A stretch of 64,000 nt of DNA from NCBI GenBank assembly GCA_963922205.1, contig CAWUHX010000227.1, positions 549,193-613,192 of the forward strand, given 5' to 3'. Numbering within the stretch: the stretch's first letter is position 1; every line of letters begins with the position of its first letter. Made by a program: the position numbers and the translations under genes. Positions 12,230-24,406 of this stretch are shown piece by piece. Source of the DNA: Romanomermis culicivorax (Eukaryota > Nematoda > Enoplea > Mermithida > Mermithidae). Under the pieces are notes generated by a model. That model saw nothing but the letters and a program-made list of their open reading frames with translations, did not search any database and was not told the DNA's origin.

Positions 12230-15200
12230 GATTATGGAATAGAAATTTCTTCCTGATTTAATAATAATTGGGAGTTGAGCCAACTGTACTTAGTAACAGC
12301 AATGCAGTCTCTTCTGATACTGACATGACAAACAGGCCCGTATTTAGATGACATACTTGTAAGACGTCTGACCAGTTGGGGGGGGGGGGTAAATCCGAAA
12401 TTTGGAGGGAGTCTGATCAAAGTCATCCCACTTTACGTTACTTATACCTTACATACTTTTCGTCAACCACCGAATTTAGCCACTAATACAAGCACACATA
12501 AACTAACTGAAAATGAGTCGCCTTTACTGCAAAAGTGATTTTCTTTTTATTAAGCAAATTCTAAAAAAATTTGGAAAATTCCCCCCTTTTTTGAAAATAT
12601 TGGATACGAGTATGATGATAACAGATTTGAGATGAGATTACACAACACAACAAACAAATCAAATGCTTCGTAAATTTTCAATTCAGGAAACTTTTCGATT
12701 CGGTTCGTATGACTGTTCGTGTTCTGTTGAGTTGAGTTATTTTAATTTAAAGGCTAAAGATTCCTATTCAATATAAATAATTTAACTTAATGTTTGAACT
12801 GTTTTTTGACCGATTCTTTTTCTTGCGTAAGGTTCGCTTTGGTAGTTTATTTGAATATTAGGCAGATTTTACTGCTCATGAGTCATGAGCACAGTGAGTG
12901 AGCAATGCACAGCATCGCAGCGACGGAATTTTGAAATTTTGGCCTTCTACAGTTAACCAAAATGCATCTTTTCGTTTTTGAAGTCTCCAAAATTTTTTCC
13001 ACAATGAGAGCCGTGTCCAAATTTTTTTTCGTCAATTCTAAACCTTTTTCCTCAAAAGACTAAGACTCCATTCGCGAGGAAAAAAGGGGCGGAGAGGGAG
13101 AGCGATGCGGCGGTATCATCTATTTTTCAAAGTACAGTGGACGTTGCCATTGGAAGATAATTAACTCAAAATGAAGAACCTACGATTTATTGATCATGCA
13201 AGCCACAACCGATTTCCGGATGTATTTGTACGGAGAAGCTGGAAGTTCCATGAAATGACATTACATCGCTTGAACCGAACATGAGCTATTGCTCTTCGGA
13301 CGATTTTTTGTTGAAACCCATGTCAGATCCGACTGCAAATTTTGTGCGAGTATACTCAACTAACTTTAATCAATTTTTGAATAAACAGTCTTACTAAAGA
13401 AGCTTTGTGTGGTCGATAGTATTGATTTTTATACATTTATAGAATTATTTACATGAATACTCTGTTTCTCTTGAAATGTTAGAGGAAAAGCAGGTAATAT
13501 TTTACATTTTTACGCTGAGTCACGAGTAACATAGAACTCAAAATCTATGACAAGATTTTTTATATTCAAATTTTTTTGAGTAACTGAATCTGAGTTATTG
13601 GATAATTTCAAAATTTTTGGGTAAGGAAGCATACAGTATAAATTTTGTATAAATGACCTTGGGGACGGTACTAGTTTTTAATCAGACTACTCAGAAATTT
13701 CACGTACTATGCAAGCTCATGTTCGGCAAAGAATTCCACGAACATTATAATGATATGAACAATAAAATAAATTTATTTCAATTTAAAATATGAAGTGCAT
13801 TTGATCGGCATATATATAATTATTCGACAAGGCATTGAACATATTGATTTGATTTTCAGAAAACAGTTGCTGATAGCTATAGGAACTTGCGGAAGAAGCA
13901 GATTATTTTAAAACTTTAATCGACCACAACATCTCAAAAAATGCTACATTTTATTTAAATGATATGTCAAAATTTTGGCGCAAAACAGCTCCTGCTCAAT
14001 GCTCATATTGGAAAGCTTTACTTTATAGTATTTTTTTCGAAATGAGCTTCAGCGACGCAGAAAATATTTTTTGAGTTAACCGGTAGTTTTGCGTTTCTCG
14101 CAAATTTTCTTTAAAATCCGTTTTCTTCATTCAATAAACTGGGAAGATGATGAATCTAAATATGCAAATTATACCTGAAAAGACCATCTCAGAGGTCATA
14201 AATTGGATCCTAACGTCCCTAAAAAACATGACTAGTGTCACCTAATTATTCATACCTCAATTTTGTAATAATGCCTTGCGAAAGTGTATAAATTAGTTAT
14301 TCTGAAATGAGACGTGCAAACCGCAAATCTTGTCGGCCTATATTAGTGTTCACTTTTAGGAAATTAGATTTCTGGCTGCAGACAGTATCAGTCTCAAAGT
14401 GCAAAAACCTTTTCACGTATAGCTGCACGATTCATTTCAGAAAAAAATGAACTATTTGGGCTTATTTTACCATCGCGAATAAAAATATCACGTAAAACCT
14501 AGATATGGAAGCTAAATAAATATTCTACCCGAAAAACTCGTTCAAACATCACCCACAAAATATTTACAGTCGAGTGTATGTCTCACAAAGAAAAATTTAT
14601 GGGAAGTTTCGCCTAATTATCAAAAATATCCACTTTAAAAGAATAAATTTTCGAATCATATCCACAATTAACAGAGAAATAAAGAAAAGTTTTGATTTAG
14701 TTCAGGTTAAAAATATTTATGACTCTCTAGTTCAGATATTTCATTCATTGTATCGTCTGAAATTCTGCAAACAGTTTGATCGAGGAAAGAATAATACTCG
14801 TATATATGAGAACTTCATGGTAAAGTTTGCCAGGTCATTATTAGTATATTGCAAAGTTTCGTAGTTAAATTCAAAATTCCAGAAAATATATGGAAAATGG
14901 CATACCAATTAAGAGAAATAGAAAAAACGACAAAACTCCCCAGAAATTCCGAAAGACTAAAAAATTATATACAATGACAAAGTATAACCATTGCAGCTTG
15001 GAAAATACAATCAAAATATACCGTAAACTAGAAAATCTATAAATCGAAACTGGATTAATTCTTCCTACTTCCATACACTTACTAAGAGATTCTCATATAA
15101 ACATCAGGTTGACCGGGATATATAATTCACCGGCGTAAAGTATAAAGTTCGCATCAATCGACTATTTTTTGGCGCATTTTCTTGAATTAACGATCTGAAA

Positions 15201-15705
15201 AACGGACCGGTTAACGCACTTATTATTTAAAGTACCTCATCTAATTTCACAATCTGTAACTTCTGCTATTTTGTTTAAAATGCAGATTTTTTTAGTAGCT
15301 CGACAAATCTTTTCATCTTGCTTGAAATTTTTAGATTTTTATGAACATTGTTGTATTGGTATTTTTGTATTAGAAAACAATGGAAACATCTTTCTAGACT
15401 TCATTTTTTGTGTACAGTGATTAGAAAATTCGTTTCCCAGCGTTCTAGAATACCGAAATTCCAAAATTTTTCCGGCTCTGCGCGTCCGAATATAGAATGA
15501 ATTTAAATTATAAATCCTCAGCTCTCAAATCCCAGCAATGCCAACGTATTTTTCTTGCTACATAATTTCAAAATAAAGTTGTCGAGTTAGAAAAGTGATA
15601 CTTTCTAAGATTTTCTTTTGGGACCTACAATTTTGGGTCATTTTATGGATTTTTCACATGATTGAAGCTTTGAAAAATAAAAAAAAAATTCGGGAGGAAA
15701 GCCTT

Positions 15706-18700
15706 TTATTGCCGCACAAGCTTAGACTTTCGGAAAAAATCTGCTTCCATCTCAGTCTTTACTTTCGTTTCTCTATCGCAGCATAAACAACGACTAATCG
15801 CTGCCTGCGATTCTCTTTTCAATGTTGTTCGACCAGAAAGAGCACCCGAGCGCGATCGACCTAGGCGAATTGCTTTTTTAAGACTATTATCGCTGCTAAA
15901 ATCGCTAGAAAGTGTTGTCGAACCGCTAATCGGCGAATTTGTATTTTGCAACGATCGGCGACGCCGACGACGAAGTTGTAACGATTTCGAAGATTTTCGT
16001 TTGTCACCGACGCCGCCGACAAGTTTTTGTCGAACAGAAATAAGATCCTGAACGCGCACGGAACACGGTTTCAATGTAAAAGGGGGCAATTCAAACGTGG
16101 TCGGTTTCGCAAAATCGGACTGTGAATATTTGAAAATGTCGGCTTCAAGTTTACGTTGTTCTTTATGTTCTTGTCCTGAAGAAAAAACAAATATTACTGT
16201 AAAAACTAAGCAGATTAAAATTCTGATTTTGGAATTAACAACATATGTAACTTTTGAGATTAAGATATTCAGATGTCTTGAATGTGGATTTAGGTGTTCA
16301 GTCAAAAACATGTCTCGAGGGATCCAGTGAAAAACCAAGTTTACAATCAATACACCCAAAGAGTAGAATGAAAATCCGTGCCTATAGCCAATTTAATTCT
16401 AAAATCAACAATGTTTAATTTTTTAAACTTAATACTACAGTTTAGAGGCTAAAAAACCCATACTAATTCTGATCCAAAACAAACCAAAAGGAAAAATTAG
16501 CCCTGAATAGAATGGTCCGACCTCAGCTAGAAATCGCTAGTCATCAGTCATCACCCAAACAGGGATTGTTCAAGGCGAACAGGGAGTTCTTCTTCAAAAA
16601 CGCAAAAGATTGAATATCAACCGACAAATCTTATTGAGATCTATTTAAAAATATCTTTACAAATGATGTAACTTTCTTTTTAACAGAGTTATGGATGGTA
16701 AATGCTTTATTAAAATTCGGTTGACCTTCCTTGGTGCCTATGTATGCTAACGGATAACATGTATAGCTAATTTAATTTTTGCTCAAGTCAGATGACGCCA
16801 GTATTAGAGCTGCCAGATCTAAGGAACAAGTACCAACCGGAACCGACGGATAAACTGATGAATACATAACCACGTAAATAGTTTACCTGAATAGCTTACT
16901 TGAAGAGTGATCAGGATGATAATGAAGTTAATGAAACGATAATTAGTGATCATGAGCCTCAAGATCAGTGTGTCAACTTCCAACTTGAATGATATCCGGT
17001 CAACCTAATAAACTTTTGCCCACTATGACCACTGATAGCATGCCACGGAGCATGATGGTCGTTAAGTTCTTATTATTCTGATCAGTCCAAAATTATGACT
17101 TGCAGGTATATAGGCAGGGGTTGGAGGGCCATGGCCTCCCAACAAATGTTTGAAGTGTTAAAAAAGGCAAAGGTATGGAGAGACCTTTGGTTTTTTTTTC
17201 AAGTCAAGTCAGAAAAAACAAAGTCAAGTCAGAAATGCCAATTTTACAATAAATTGAATGAAAAAATGTGTGGCCCCCCTGAAAAAAATTCCTGCCTACA
17301 GGCCTGATGACTTGTATATAGTTAATGCTACAGAGTTGCATCATCTAGACTTTTAGCATATGAACTAGCTGCTACTCAGACAAAAATAAACATTTTTTAG
17401 GGTAGAGTTTGGCGAAATTCTGTTCAAATCGGCTTTGAGCATAATTACTTTGTAATCATTTGTGCCACATACCCGCATATTTGTTGCCTTTGGCCAGGAT
17501 TGATTTTAATATTGAAAATTTTGAGTTCTTCAAAGAATAATCTGACTTAGCTTGCCTTAGGATTAGCTATGCTGATCCAATGATAGGCATTTCCAGAACA
17601 CCGGATTTACAGTTCTTGAATTGGATTTAGGTAGCTGGAAATACGAAACATTTTAATTATCAATTTCATACTTGACTATTTGATAAACCATTCACAAATG
17701 TTGGAACGAAGCACATTATAGCTTCATATGTACTCATAAATATGTGCCGGAAAATCCCGATCGCGACCACTTTTTCGGGATCAGGATAGGAAGTCGTCAA
17801 CACCGGTCGCCGGTCTGGATCACGGCCAAACCCACTAAGCATGTTTTAATATTCGTAGGATGTCCAACAGACTGCCCTATGGGGAGGGGTGTGAGGGGGT
17901 ATTAACCCTACCTAAAGCCCTAAGAAGTGATCGCTGATTTTGAGACAAAATGACAGGTTTAGTAGACATTTAGTTACACTACCCCTGAAAATTTTCAGCT
18001 TCACCCCTACCTGAAAAGTTTGACCTTGGGGATTCAAAGTCCAAATATCCAAAGCCTTCAGCTACTTTGTGCTTTACTTATGCATATATGAAACGGAGCC
18101 CCGAGGTCTTGGGGGTCAAGAGCTTTTTTTGGGGTCGCAGGTCACTGATTCCCCAAAATTTTAGGGGGTCCCTGAAGGAAAAAATCTGAAAAACGGTTCA
18201 AAAATGGTAATTTTTGTCTGAAAAATCGTAAAAAATGTATTCATCATGGCGCGAATTGATGATGAAAAAATTGAAATTTTTGCCAGACATGCACGGCAAG
18301 AATTTTTCGGGGGGGGGGGGGGTCCTCGGACTTTTCATTGAGGGCTAGGGATGGGGTGTTTGAGTAAAAAAACGAAAAAAGCTCTGAAACCATGTTTTTC
18401 ATACAACGCATAAAAATCATGAAAAAAATGTCGTCAAAAAAGTTTAGGGAGAGGTGCTTGACGATTTTTTTCGGGCCAGGGAAAGGTGCCCGGGGTCCCA
18501 GGTTGGAGGGTTTACCTCCCCTGACCCCCCCCCCCCCTACGTGCACGTATGATTTTTGCCCATTTTTTGTACAAAAATTGACATTTTTCATCAAAAAATT
18601 TACGTTTTTCAGTATTTTACCGACCAAAAGTATGGAGGGTCTCTTATGGCTTGCCAATGACATGTGTATACGACTCCGGATTTTTCAAAATTTTCTCTTG

Positions 18701-21404
18701 TCACATCGGCTTCTAAATTTCTCGACCAAATGTCAGCTTGTATCTGAATTTTTTATTTTACCTCGAGGAATTTTTTATATCCGAATTTTACTAAGGGAGC
18801 GTGACCGAATGGAGAATTAATTAGCGAGAAATTAACTTACTGATTCGCGCGATTTTTCTTTTCCTATCTTTAGTACAAAATGTATAAACGTGGGAATATG
18901 TCGGCGACAACGAACGTCGGAAAATCACGGGGAAAAACGGCGCTTTTGGATCAGCCGAATTGCACTTTTTATCATTAATATGCGACCTAAAGGTGTGCGC
19001 GTTGGATACATTTCGACCGGCGTAAAAATCTGGATTGAAAAACCGAAATTTCCGAGTTTTTCGTTTATCGAAGTCGTAACCGGCGAATAATGTAGTTAAA
19101 GGAAACGATTTCGATAAAAATTTTATATTTTCGGCGTTCAATTTCGTTGCCAAACATTTGATTTGTTTATGATCGACCACGGAATTTTTAAACGAATCGT
19201 AAAGTTGGCGAGGAATCAGATCAAAATTTGACAAAAATGTTATTTTGTCCTTGGCGCGCCGGGTCGTCGTAAAATTTTTACACAATAGCGTATGCGTTAG
19301 AAGATCTTTTTCGTTGGCGCACCGGTAAGTTTTGCACAAATCACAGGATATAGAATGATTCGATTTGATATTTACATCTAAAAAAAAAAGCGATTCGATC
19401 TATACAGGACGATTCGAAAACAGAATTTTATCAAATGTAACGCAATTTTAAGTATTTGAACAGCAATGGATTCGAAGTAATTTTTTAATGTGTTTTAATG
19501 GATTTAGCAGCTATTTTGATTTTTTAATAACGTATTTGATAAAAATGTTCCAAAAATCATTTCAAGTACCTTCAGCTTGCAAATGCGTTCAGCTTTTAAT
19601 AATTCACGAATTCACGAACTCTTTTCTGAATTTTATCTTTACTGGCCTTTTTCTAAGAGCGTCATTTTCCGAAGCTTCGGGTCGGAATAAAAATTTTTTT
19701 ACATATGTTAGAGTAAAAAGAGATAAGGATGATTTTATCATTTTTCCAGATTTTTTCAGCATTCACTGATATATCTTTTCTAAAATTCTGGGGAAACCGC
19801 TACTCACCCCCATCAATTCTTAAGAGCCCTTAGGTATGAAAATATATGCCCTTTTAAGCATACATGTACTAGAGCTCCGAAGTCTGGGGTGTGGTCATCG
19901 AAAGCCCAATATATTAGGGTGGCCACTGAAGGAAAAAAACTTCACTATTTTAAACCAAAAAGTCCGAAAACGGTTCAAAAAATAGTAATTAGTGTATAAA
20001 AGACTGTGAAAATATATATTTATAGCGCAAAGTGCCAAAAAATGTGATATTTATGACCGTTTTTTGTCCCAAAATGATCATTTTCAAACAAAACATTGAC
20101 CTTTTCTAGTTTCTTGGTACCAAAAAAATTGGATTCCAATGGCTAGCCTATTTCATTTATAGGGATGGCCGATATTGAGGGGGTCGCCATGTGCCTAATC
20201 ATATGGCCGACGATAAATGTACAAGAGATCTTATGGTACTACCACCCAAATTAGTGTGGTCTTGCGTAAACAACGAAAAGTATCATCATATATTACTTTG
20301 GTCTACGGAAACTACAGACGTCCTTCGGGGTGACCAGCTTCCCAAAATCGATACGCTATTTCGCCTAGAATCTCCGCAAATCGAACTAGCCATCGAAGAA
20401 CTCTGCGTCGAACGGCAATTAGCACTTTGAAGAATTTTGCGCATTTTCTCACAGAAATAGAAATTTTTGTTAAAAGAATAGAATCCGTGGCCAGGGTAAG
20501 AATTTCGGATGGGGCCACCATTTTGATATTTGTCCGTAAATCGATGATCTTCGGTTGAACCGTTAGACGCCGGTGGTGGTAATGTGCTCCTAACACGCCT
20601 GTTTGACTTTTTGACACAATTTTCTGCGTCAGTGGAGGAGTTAAGACCTACTTGCTGGGCAGCTACAGCGATAAGAGGTAGAATTTTTGTAGCCTGAAAA
20701 AGTTCATCATAAGCAAGCTTCCAAAAAATTGAGTCGTTAAACTTGCACGTATAAAGTTTCGTCGTTTAATTGGGCTTTTTGCACAAACAATAAAGCTTAA
20801 TGCAATTCTTACTTCTTGAGACGAATAAAAGGCCACAACTTTCTGCGAAGGTAGTAGTACAAGCTGATAACCGTCATCTTTCTCCAACAACGTCCATTTC
20901 GGACGAGAACGTGGTTCGACGTCGAACAAATGTAAAATTTCCAATTGTTTATAATATGAATAACACGCAGTCAATAAATGTCGATAGATTAGATTTTTCT
21001 AAAAACTTTTTAATTTTCATCATTGGTAGAAATGAAGAAATAAATTTGACTTATGCAGCATACTTCGTGTTTTGAATCCAGATGTTTCGAAAAATCTTTC
21101 TCCCAGGGAAATTGTTTGATCGGCCACCAAGGCGGAGGAGCGGTCAAGTGGCTCAGCGTTCCGCCGCAAGCTTTTATGGCCGCCCGCAAGCAAGCGTCTA
21201 GTTCTCTCTAGAAGTTTACAACTTTATTTTTATTTTCTTGGTTAAAAAACTGATAAAAATTGCTTATTTTTCATCATTTGGAAAATGGATGTCAAGTGAA
21301 CAATTAAAAATGGCTCACTATGGTCATTTTTTGCAGAACTTTCGCATCTCCATCCAAAATCAAAGGCGGTAGGCATACTCTGTCTTGCGGCACCATTCGG
21401 CAAT
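15706..21404 (-). CDS. Unidentified protein with one C2HC zinc finger; 5' end not found
   Basis: Five minus-strand exons join in consistent phase: 21319-21404, 20813-20998, 20297-20693, 18841-19377, 15706-16175, about 558 residues to the stop. Parts in order: 'VCLPPLILDGDAKVL'; a globular stretch 'LHLFDVEPRSRPKWTLLEK' to 'LVLLPSQKVVAFYSSQE'; a Ser-rich linker; a zinc-finger-like CDLC-x13-H-x3-C; a basic stretch 'FRFFNPDFYAGRNVSNAH'; and an Arg/Ser-rich tail with RRRRRR and a late CLCC motif. Arg runs suggest a nuclear or nucleic-acid-binding protein, but that is inference. I do not recognise the family. The stop overlaps an AATAAA (15705-15710). Family-B and H repeats fill its introns. The missing 5' exon leaves one nucleotide of phase before 21404. 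Confidence 0.72.
17104..17305. mobile_element. MITE family H, copy 1
   Basis: Bounded by GGTATATAGGCAGGGG and CCTGCCTACAGGCCTGA, with the interior AAGTCAAGTCAGAAA duplicated in tandem. Related in inverted orientation to 44207-44391 through CTACAGGCCTG and 'GGGCCATGGCC'. Lies in the last intron of the C2HC gene. Confidence 0.55.
18083..18670. mobile_element. MITE family B, copy 2, carrying a nested family-G element
   Basis: Starts 'CATATATGAAACGGAGCCCCGAG' (family-B left end) and ends in the degraded right part (ACCAAAAGTATGGAGGG). Its middle is replaced at about 18288-18552 by a second element running from CATGCACGGCAAGAA to TACGTGCACGTATG, which recurs inverted at 44393-44611. Confidence 0.6.
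19859..20225. mobile_element. MITE family B, copy 3 (degraded)
   Basis: Left end CATACATGTACTAGAGC; interior 'AAAAAGTCCGAAAACGGTTC' and 'CATATGGCCGACGAT' as in other copies. The right terminus is lost. Inside an intron of the C2HC gene. Confidence 0.6.
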
Positions 21405-22402
21405 CTGAAGAAAATAGTATCATATCAAAAGACGAATAGAAACATGCAACTTAAAAACTATATAGGAATCAATTTTACAAGAAATTATTGTTCTGGAATA
21501 GAAAAGAAATCAACATCAAAAACTTTGAGCAAGCTTGATGCCGCTGCTACTAAAACTATGCTTGCTTAATTCTGCTGATCAGAGTTACAGATGTTAGATT
21601 CTTTCTCACTTCAGCGCGAAGCGCCGGAAAACTTTAGGGCTTTTATATACTAAAACGCAGGACAATGAATCTTTGCAAAAATTATTCTCGAATGGCGGCT
21701 CTAAACTGACAGTCTCGAACAAAAACTTTATCGTTTTTCAAAGCAAAAATTCACGTTCAAAACGCGAGGTAAAAAACTTTTTGAAGTTGATAAAAAAATC
21801 TGATTTTTCCGAAAAAATTTTGACTGTTATTAACGATGAAAAAAGGATGAGATACTTAAATTGATATAAACTGCAGAAGGTTAGTAGGTTAGTAAAAGTA
21901 GATATACTAAATAATAATTATTATACTACATACACCCGTGACCGACGCGCACGCGACGCGAAGCGCCGGAAAATTTTGATATTTTAAGCGTCTAAAGTGC
22001 ACCAAAAAGCATCTTTGAGATCTTGTACTCCCAAAAAAACTTTTCCTCAATGAGAGCCATATCCAAAATTTTGTTCCAAATTTTCAAATTTTTTCCTCGA
22101 AGTGTGCCCCATCACTGTTCAGCCTTTTCAACAAATTGGGGAAAGGGGTCAAAAACTTGTTCCCCATTTTCCCCAAGTCGTTTTTTTGCTTAAAAAATCT
22201 CATCGACGCTTTATTTAAGCGTTTTTGAGCTTTTTCAAACCTTCGGGTGTTTTAAGATCCGATAACTCATTAAAATAATTTCGACCTAATAAATTATTAG
22301 GAATATCATTAAAATTGAGGAAAAAATTGAAATTTTGCAGTTTTAAGCCTAATTAACAAGCATTGTAGAACAAATTTTCCAGCAAACTATCCAAGAGCGT
22401 CA

Positions 22403-23157
22403 ACCGGGGTTACTTACAACAGCGGGGTTGCAACACTGACATGGTATTTTGTTTAAAGACTTTTTGTCGCTTCGATTTCGATTCATCAACGAATTTCAAC
22501 ATCATTTCCTGTGTAGTTTTTCTTCCTCAATCAAACAATATTATTACTTTTTATATTTTACTTATTCAGTACCCTCGGTCAGCTTCAGTTGTCGGCAGCC
22601 AAAAAAAGTTAGGTGCTAAACTTTTGAAACTAGAGAGAAGCAGATTCAAGCTGTTGTCACAATTTTTTCCTAATCATAGCATTAATATAGTTACTGAATC
22701 AGTAAAATTTCAATTTTCTAATTCTGCATATTTATTTAGGAATTTTGAGTGTTGCATGTTACTCTGAAAATTTTCATTTTTTGGGGTAACTTGCAACACT
22801 CGATTTCTTCAATAAATTTTCATTGTTTAAAGTAGAATGCGCAACTATAAGCGAAAATTAGCTAAATTCAACTAATGATCCTTTTTTTATCCAAATATCA
22901 CATTTGTGCCTTAATTTTTGTCAATCTCTTGTTGTGACTGAATTTTGCCATTTTTCTCATTATTGAACATTAATTTTTACGTATTTCCTTATATTCGTCT
23001 TCTATAGAGTTGTTAAACAATCGTCAAATTTGTTTAAAACATATTCCGTGTTGCATTTAACCCCAATATAGGTGTTATTTGCACAAAAGTACACTAGGTT
23101 ATACCTTTCTAACAGATTTTTGCACGTAGCCCCATCATGGGGTAACTTGCAACACCC
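22403..23157. repeat. Region with recurring GGGGTAACTTGCAACAC motif
   Basis: GGGGTTACTTACAACA, GGGGTTGCAACACTG, GGGGTAACTTGCAACACTC (22783) and GGGGTAACTTGCAACACCC (about 23139) recur, plus one inverted form (GTTGCATTTAACCCC near 23050). Probably ends of one or more small transposons. A 108-codon frame at 22441-22767 has no recognisable domain. Confidence 0.45.
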
Positions 23158-23358
23158 AGGAAATTGAAAAAAAATAAAAGTACATGAAAGATGCTCACCT
23201 CTTCGCGCCGGATTTCATTTCATTAATAATTTTTTTATATTATTCCTAGTGCGCGGTTAGAAAATGTCATTCTAGCTTATGCTTGTAGCTTTTAAGCATC
23301 AACATATTATGAATAAATGTCCGATCTTGTATGGATTTTTGACGAATTCGATTAAAAC

Positions 23359-23562
23359 CATACCTGTACTTGGGGGGGTTGGGGGGGACCCCCCCCAACT
23401 TGGCCAACCCAGTACCCAAAATCATTTCCCCCCACCCCCCCCCCCCAGTTTGGAAAAAATTAGAAAAATTTTCAAAAAAGTGTATGTTTTTTGGCCTTTT
23501 TTGGGAAAAATTTCGGCTTTTTTCTACCCCCTCCCCAACTAATCGGAGGTCTTACAGGTATG
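23359..23562. mobile_element. MITE family A, copy 3, perfect 8-bp duplication
   Basis: 204 bp, CATACCTGTACTTGG to CTTACAGGTATG, flanked by ATTAAAAC on both sides (23351-23358, 23563-23570). Long G and C tracts form a strong terminal foldback. Confidence 0.92.
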
Positions 23563-24097
23563 ATTAAAACCAAGATTTTTCTCGATTATCTCCCAAAGCT
23601 TTTTGCGAAGTGTAAAAATTTTGACATTCGTATAATCAAAACATTTTGAGTCTAGGACAATGTTAGAGATTCTTGCTGGTTGAAGAATCTAAATTCATCT
23701 TTGATTGCCTAATTTTTAAAATTTAGTTTGCTCGACTGAAAATTCATTGAATTTATTGAAATATCAGACCTTCTGTCTAGGGAATTCATTTTCCAGCGTT
23801 CTATAATACCAAAATTAAAAAAATATTTCGGCGCTACGCGTTGAAATGGTCGATATTTGAATCCGAGATTAAATACCTGCCGCACTTTTTTATACTCTAC
23901 ATCATTTGAGAACAATCTCTTTCCATTCCATGTAGAGTGATAAATTATCGGTTTCAGGTATATAAGATGTGATATTTGAGCCAGCTCAAAAAACACAAAT
24001 AAATATAGGTCGACATTGTTGACAAAAAACGACCTGATGAAAATTTCGAAATCATATTTGACGTATTTCGTAAAATTGCGAGAAGATCACAATCGAT

Positions 24098-24352
24098 CAT
24101 ACCTGTACTTGGGGGGGGGGGTTGGGGGGGGACCCCCCCCAACTTGGCCAGCCCAGTACCCAAAATGATTTCCCCCCCCAACCCCCCCCCCCTCCAGTTG
24201 GGAAAAAATTAAAAAAATTTGCCAAAAAGTGTATGTTTTTTGGCCTTTTTTGGGAAAAATTTCGACTTTTTTCTACCCCCCCCCCCCCCCCAAAAAAAAA
24301 TTTCGGATTTACCCCCCCCCCCCCCCAACTGGTCGGAGGTCTTACAGGTATG
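24098..24352. mobile_element. MITE family A, copy 4, perfect 8-bp duplication
   Basis: 255 bp, CATACCTGTACTTGG to CTTACAGGTATG, flanked by CAATCGAT on both sides (24090-24097, 24353-24360). Nearly identical to copy 3 and to the copy at 58998, so probably recent. Confidence 0.93.
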
Positions 24353-24406
24353 CAATCGATCGTCGATAGTTTCAGAAGAATGAACTGAAAAAATGAATGT
24401 TACAAC

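Larger units (their letters stand above)
8930..15700. other. Gene-poor interval between LMF2 and the C2HC gene
   Basis: I find no exon with recognisable protein similarity here. It holds the hAT-like MITE at 9164, a family-T interior with a short CCTAAG array (10315-10395), a family-E end (10451-10500), family-A copies at 12054-12229 and 12352-12420, and scattered degenerate palindromic repeats. A 107-codon minus frame (9938-10261) has no recognisable domain. 12430-15700 otherwise shows only AT-rich sequence. Confidence 0.6.

Noticed and set aside
13171-13287. 38-codon frame starting ATGAAGAACC with exon-like composition
   Set aside because: Too short, no family features and no matching splice partner.
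18244-18820. Overlapping 139- and 142-codon frames on opposite strands
   Set aside because: Lie wholly inside nested family-B and family-G MITEs; Pro/Gly runs come from poly-C/poly-G tracts.
21120-21200. A-box-like sequence (CGGTCAAGTGGCTCAGCG) suggesting a tRNA
   Set aside because: No B box at the right distance and no cloverleaf.
22441-22767. 108-codon plus-strand frame
   Set aside because: Overlaps the GGGGTAACTTGCAACAC repeat region, AT-biased, no domain.
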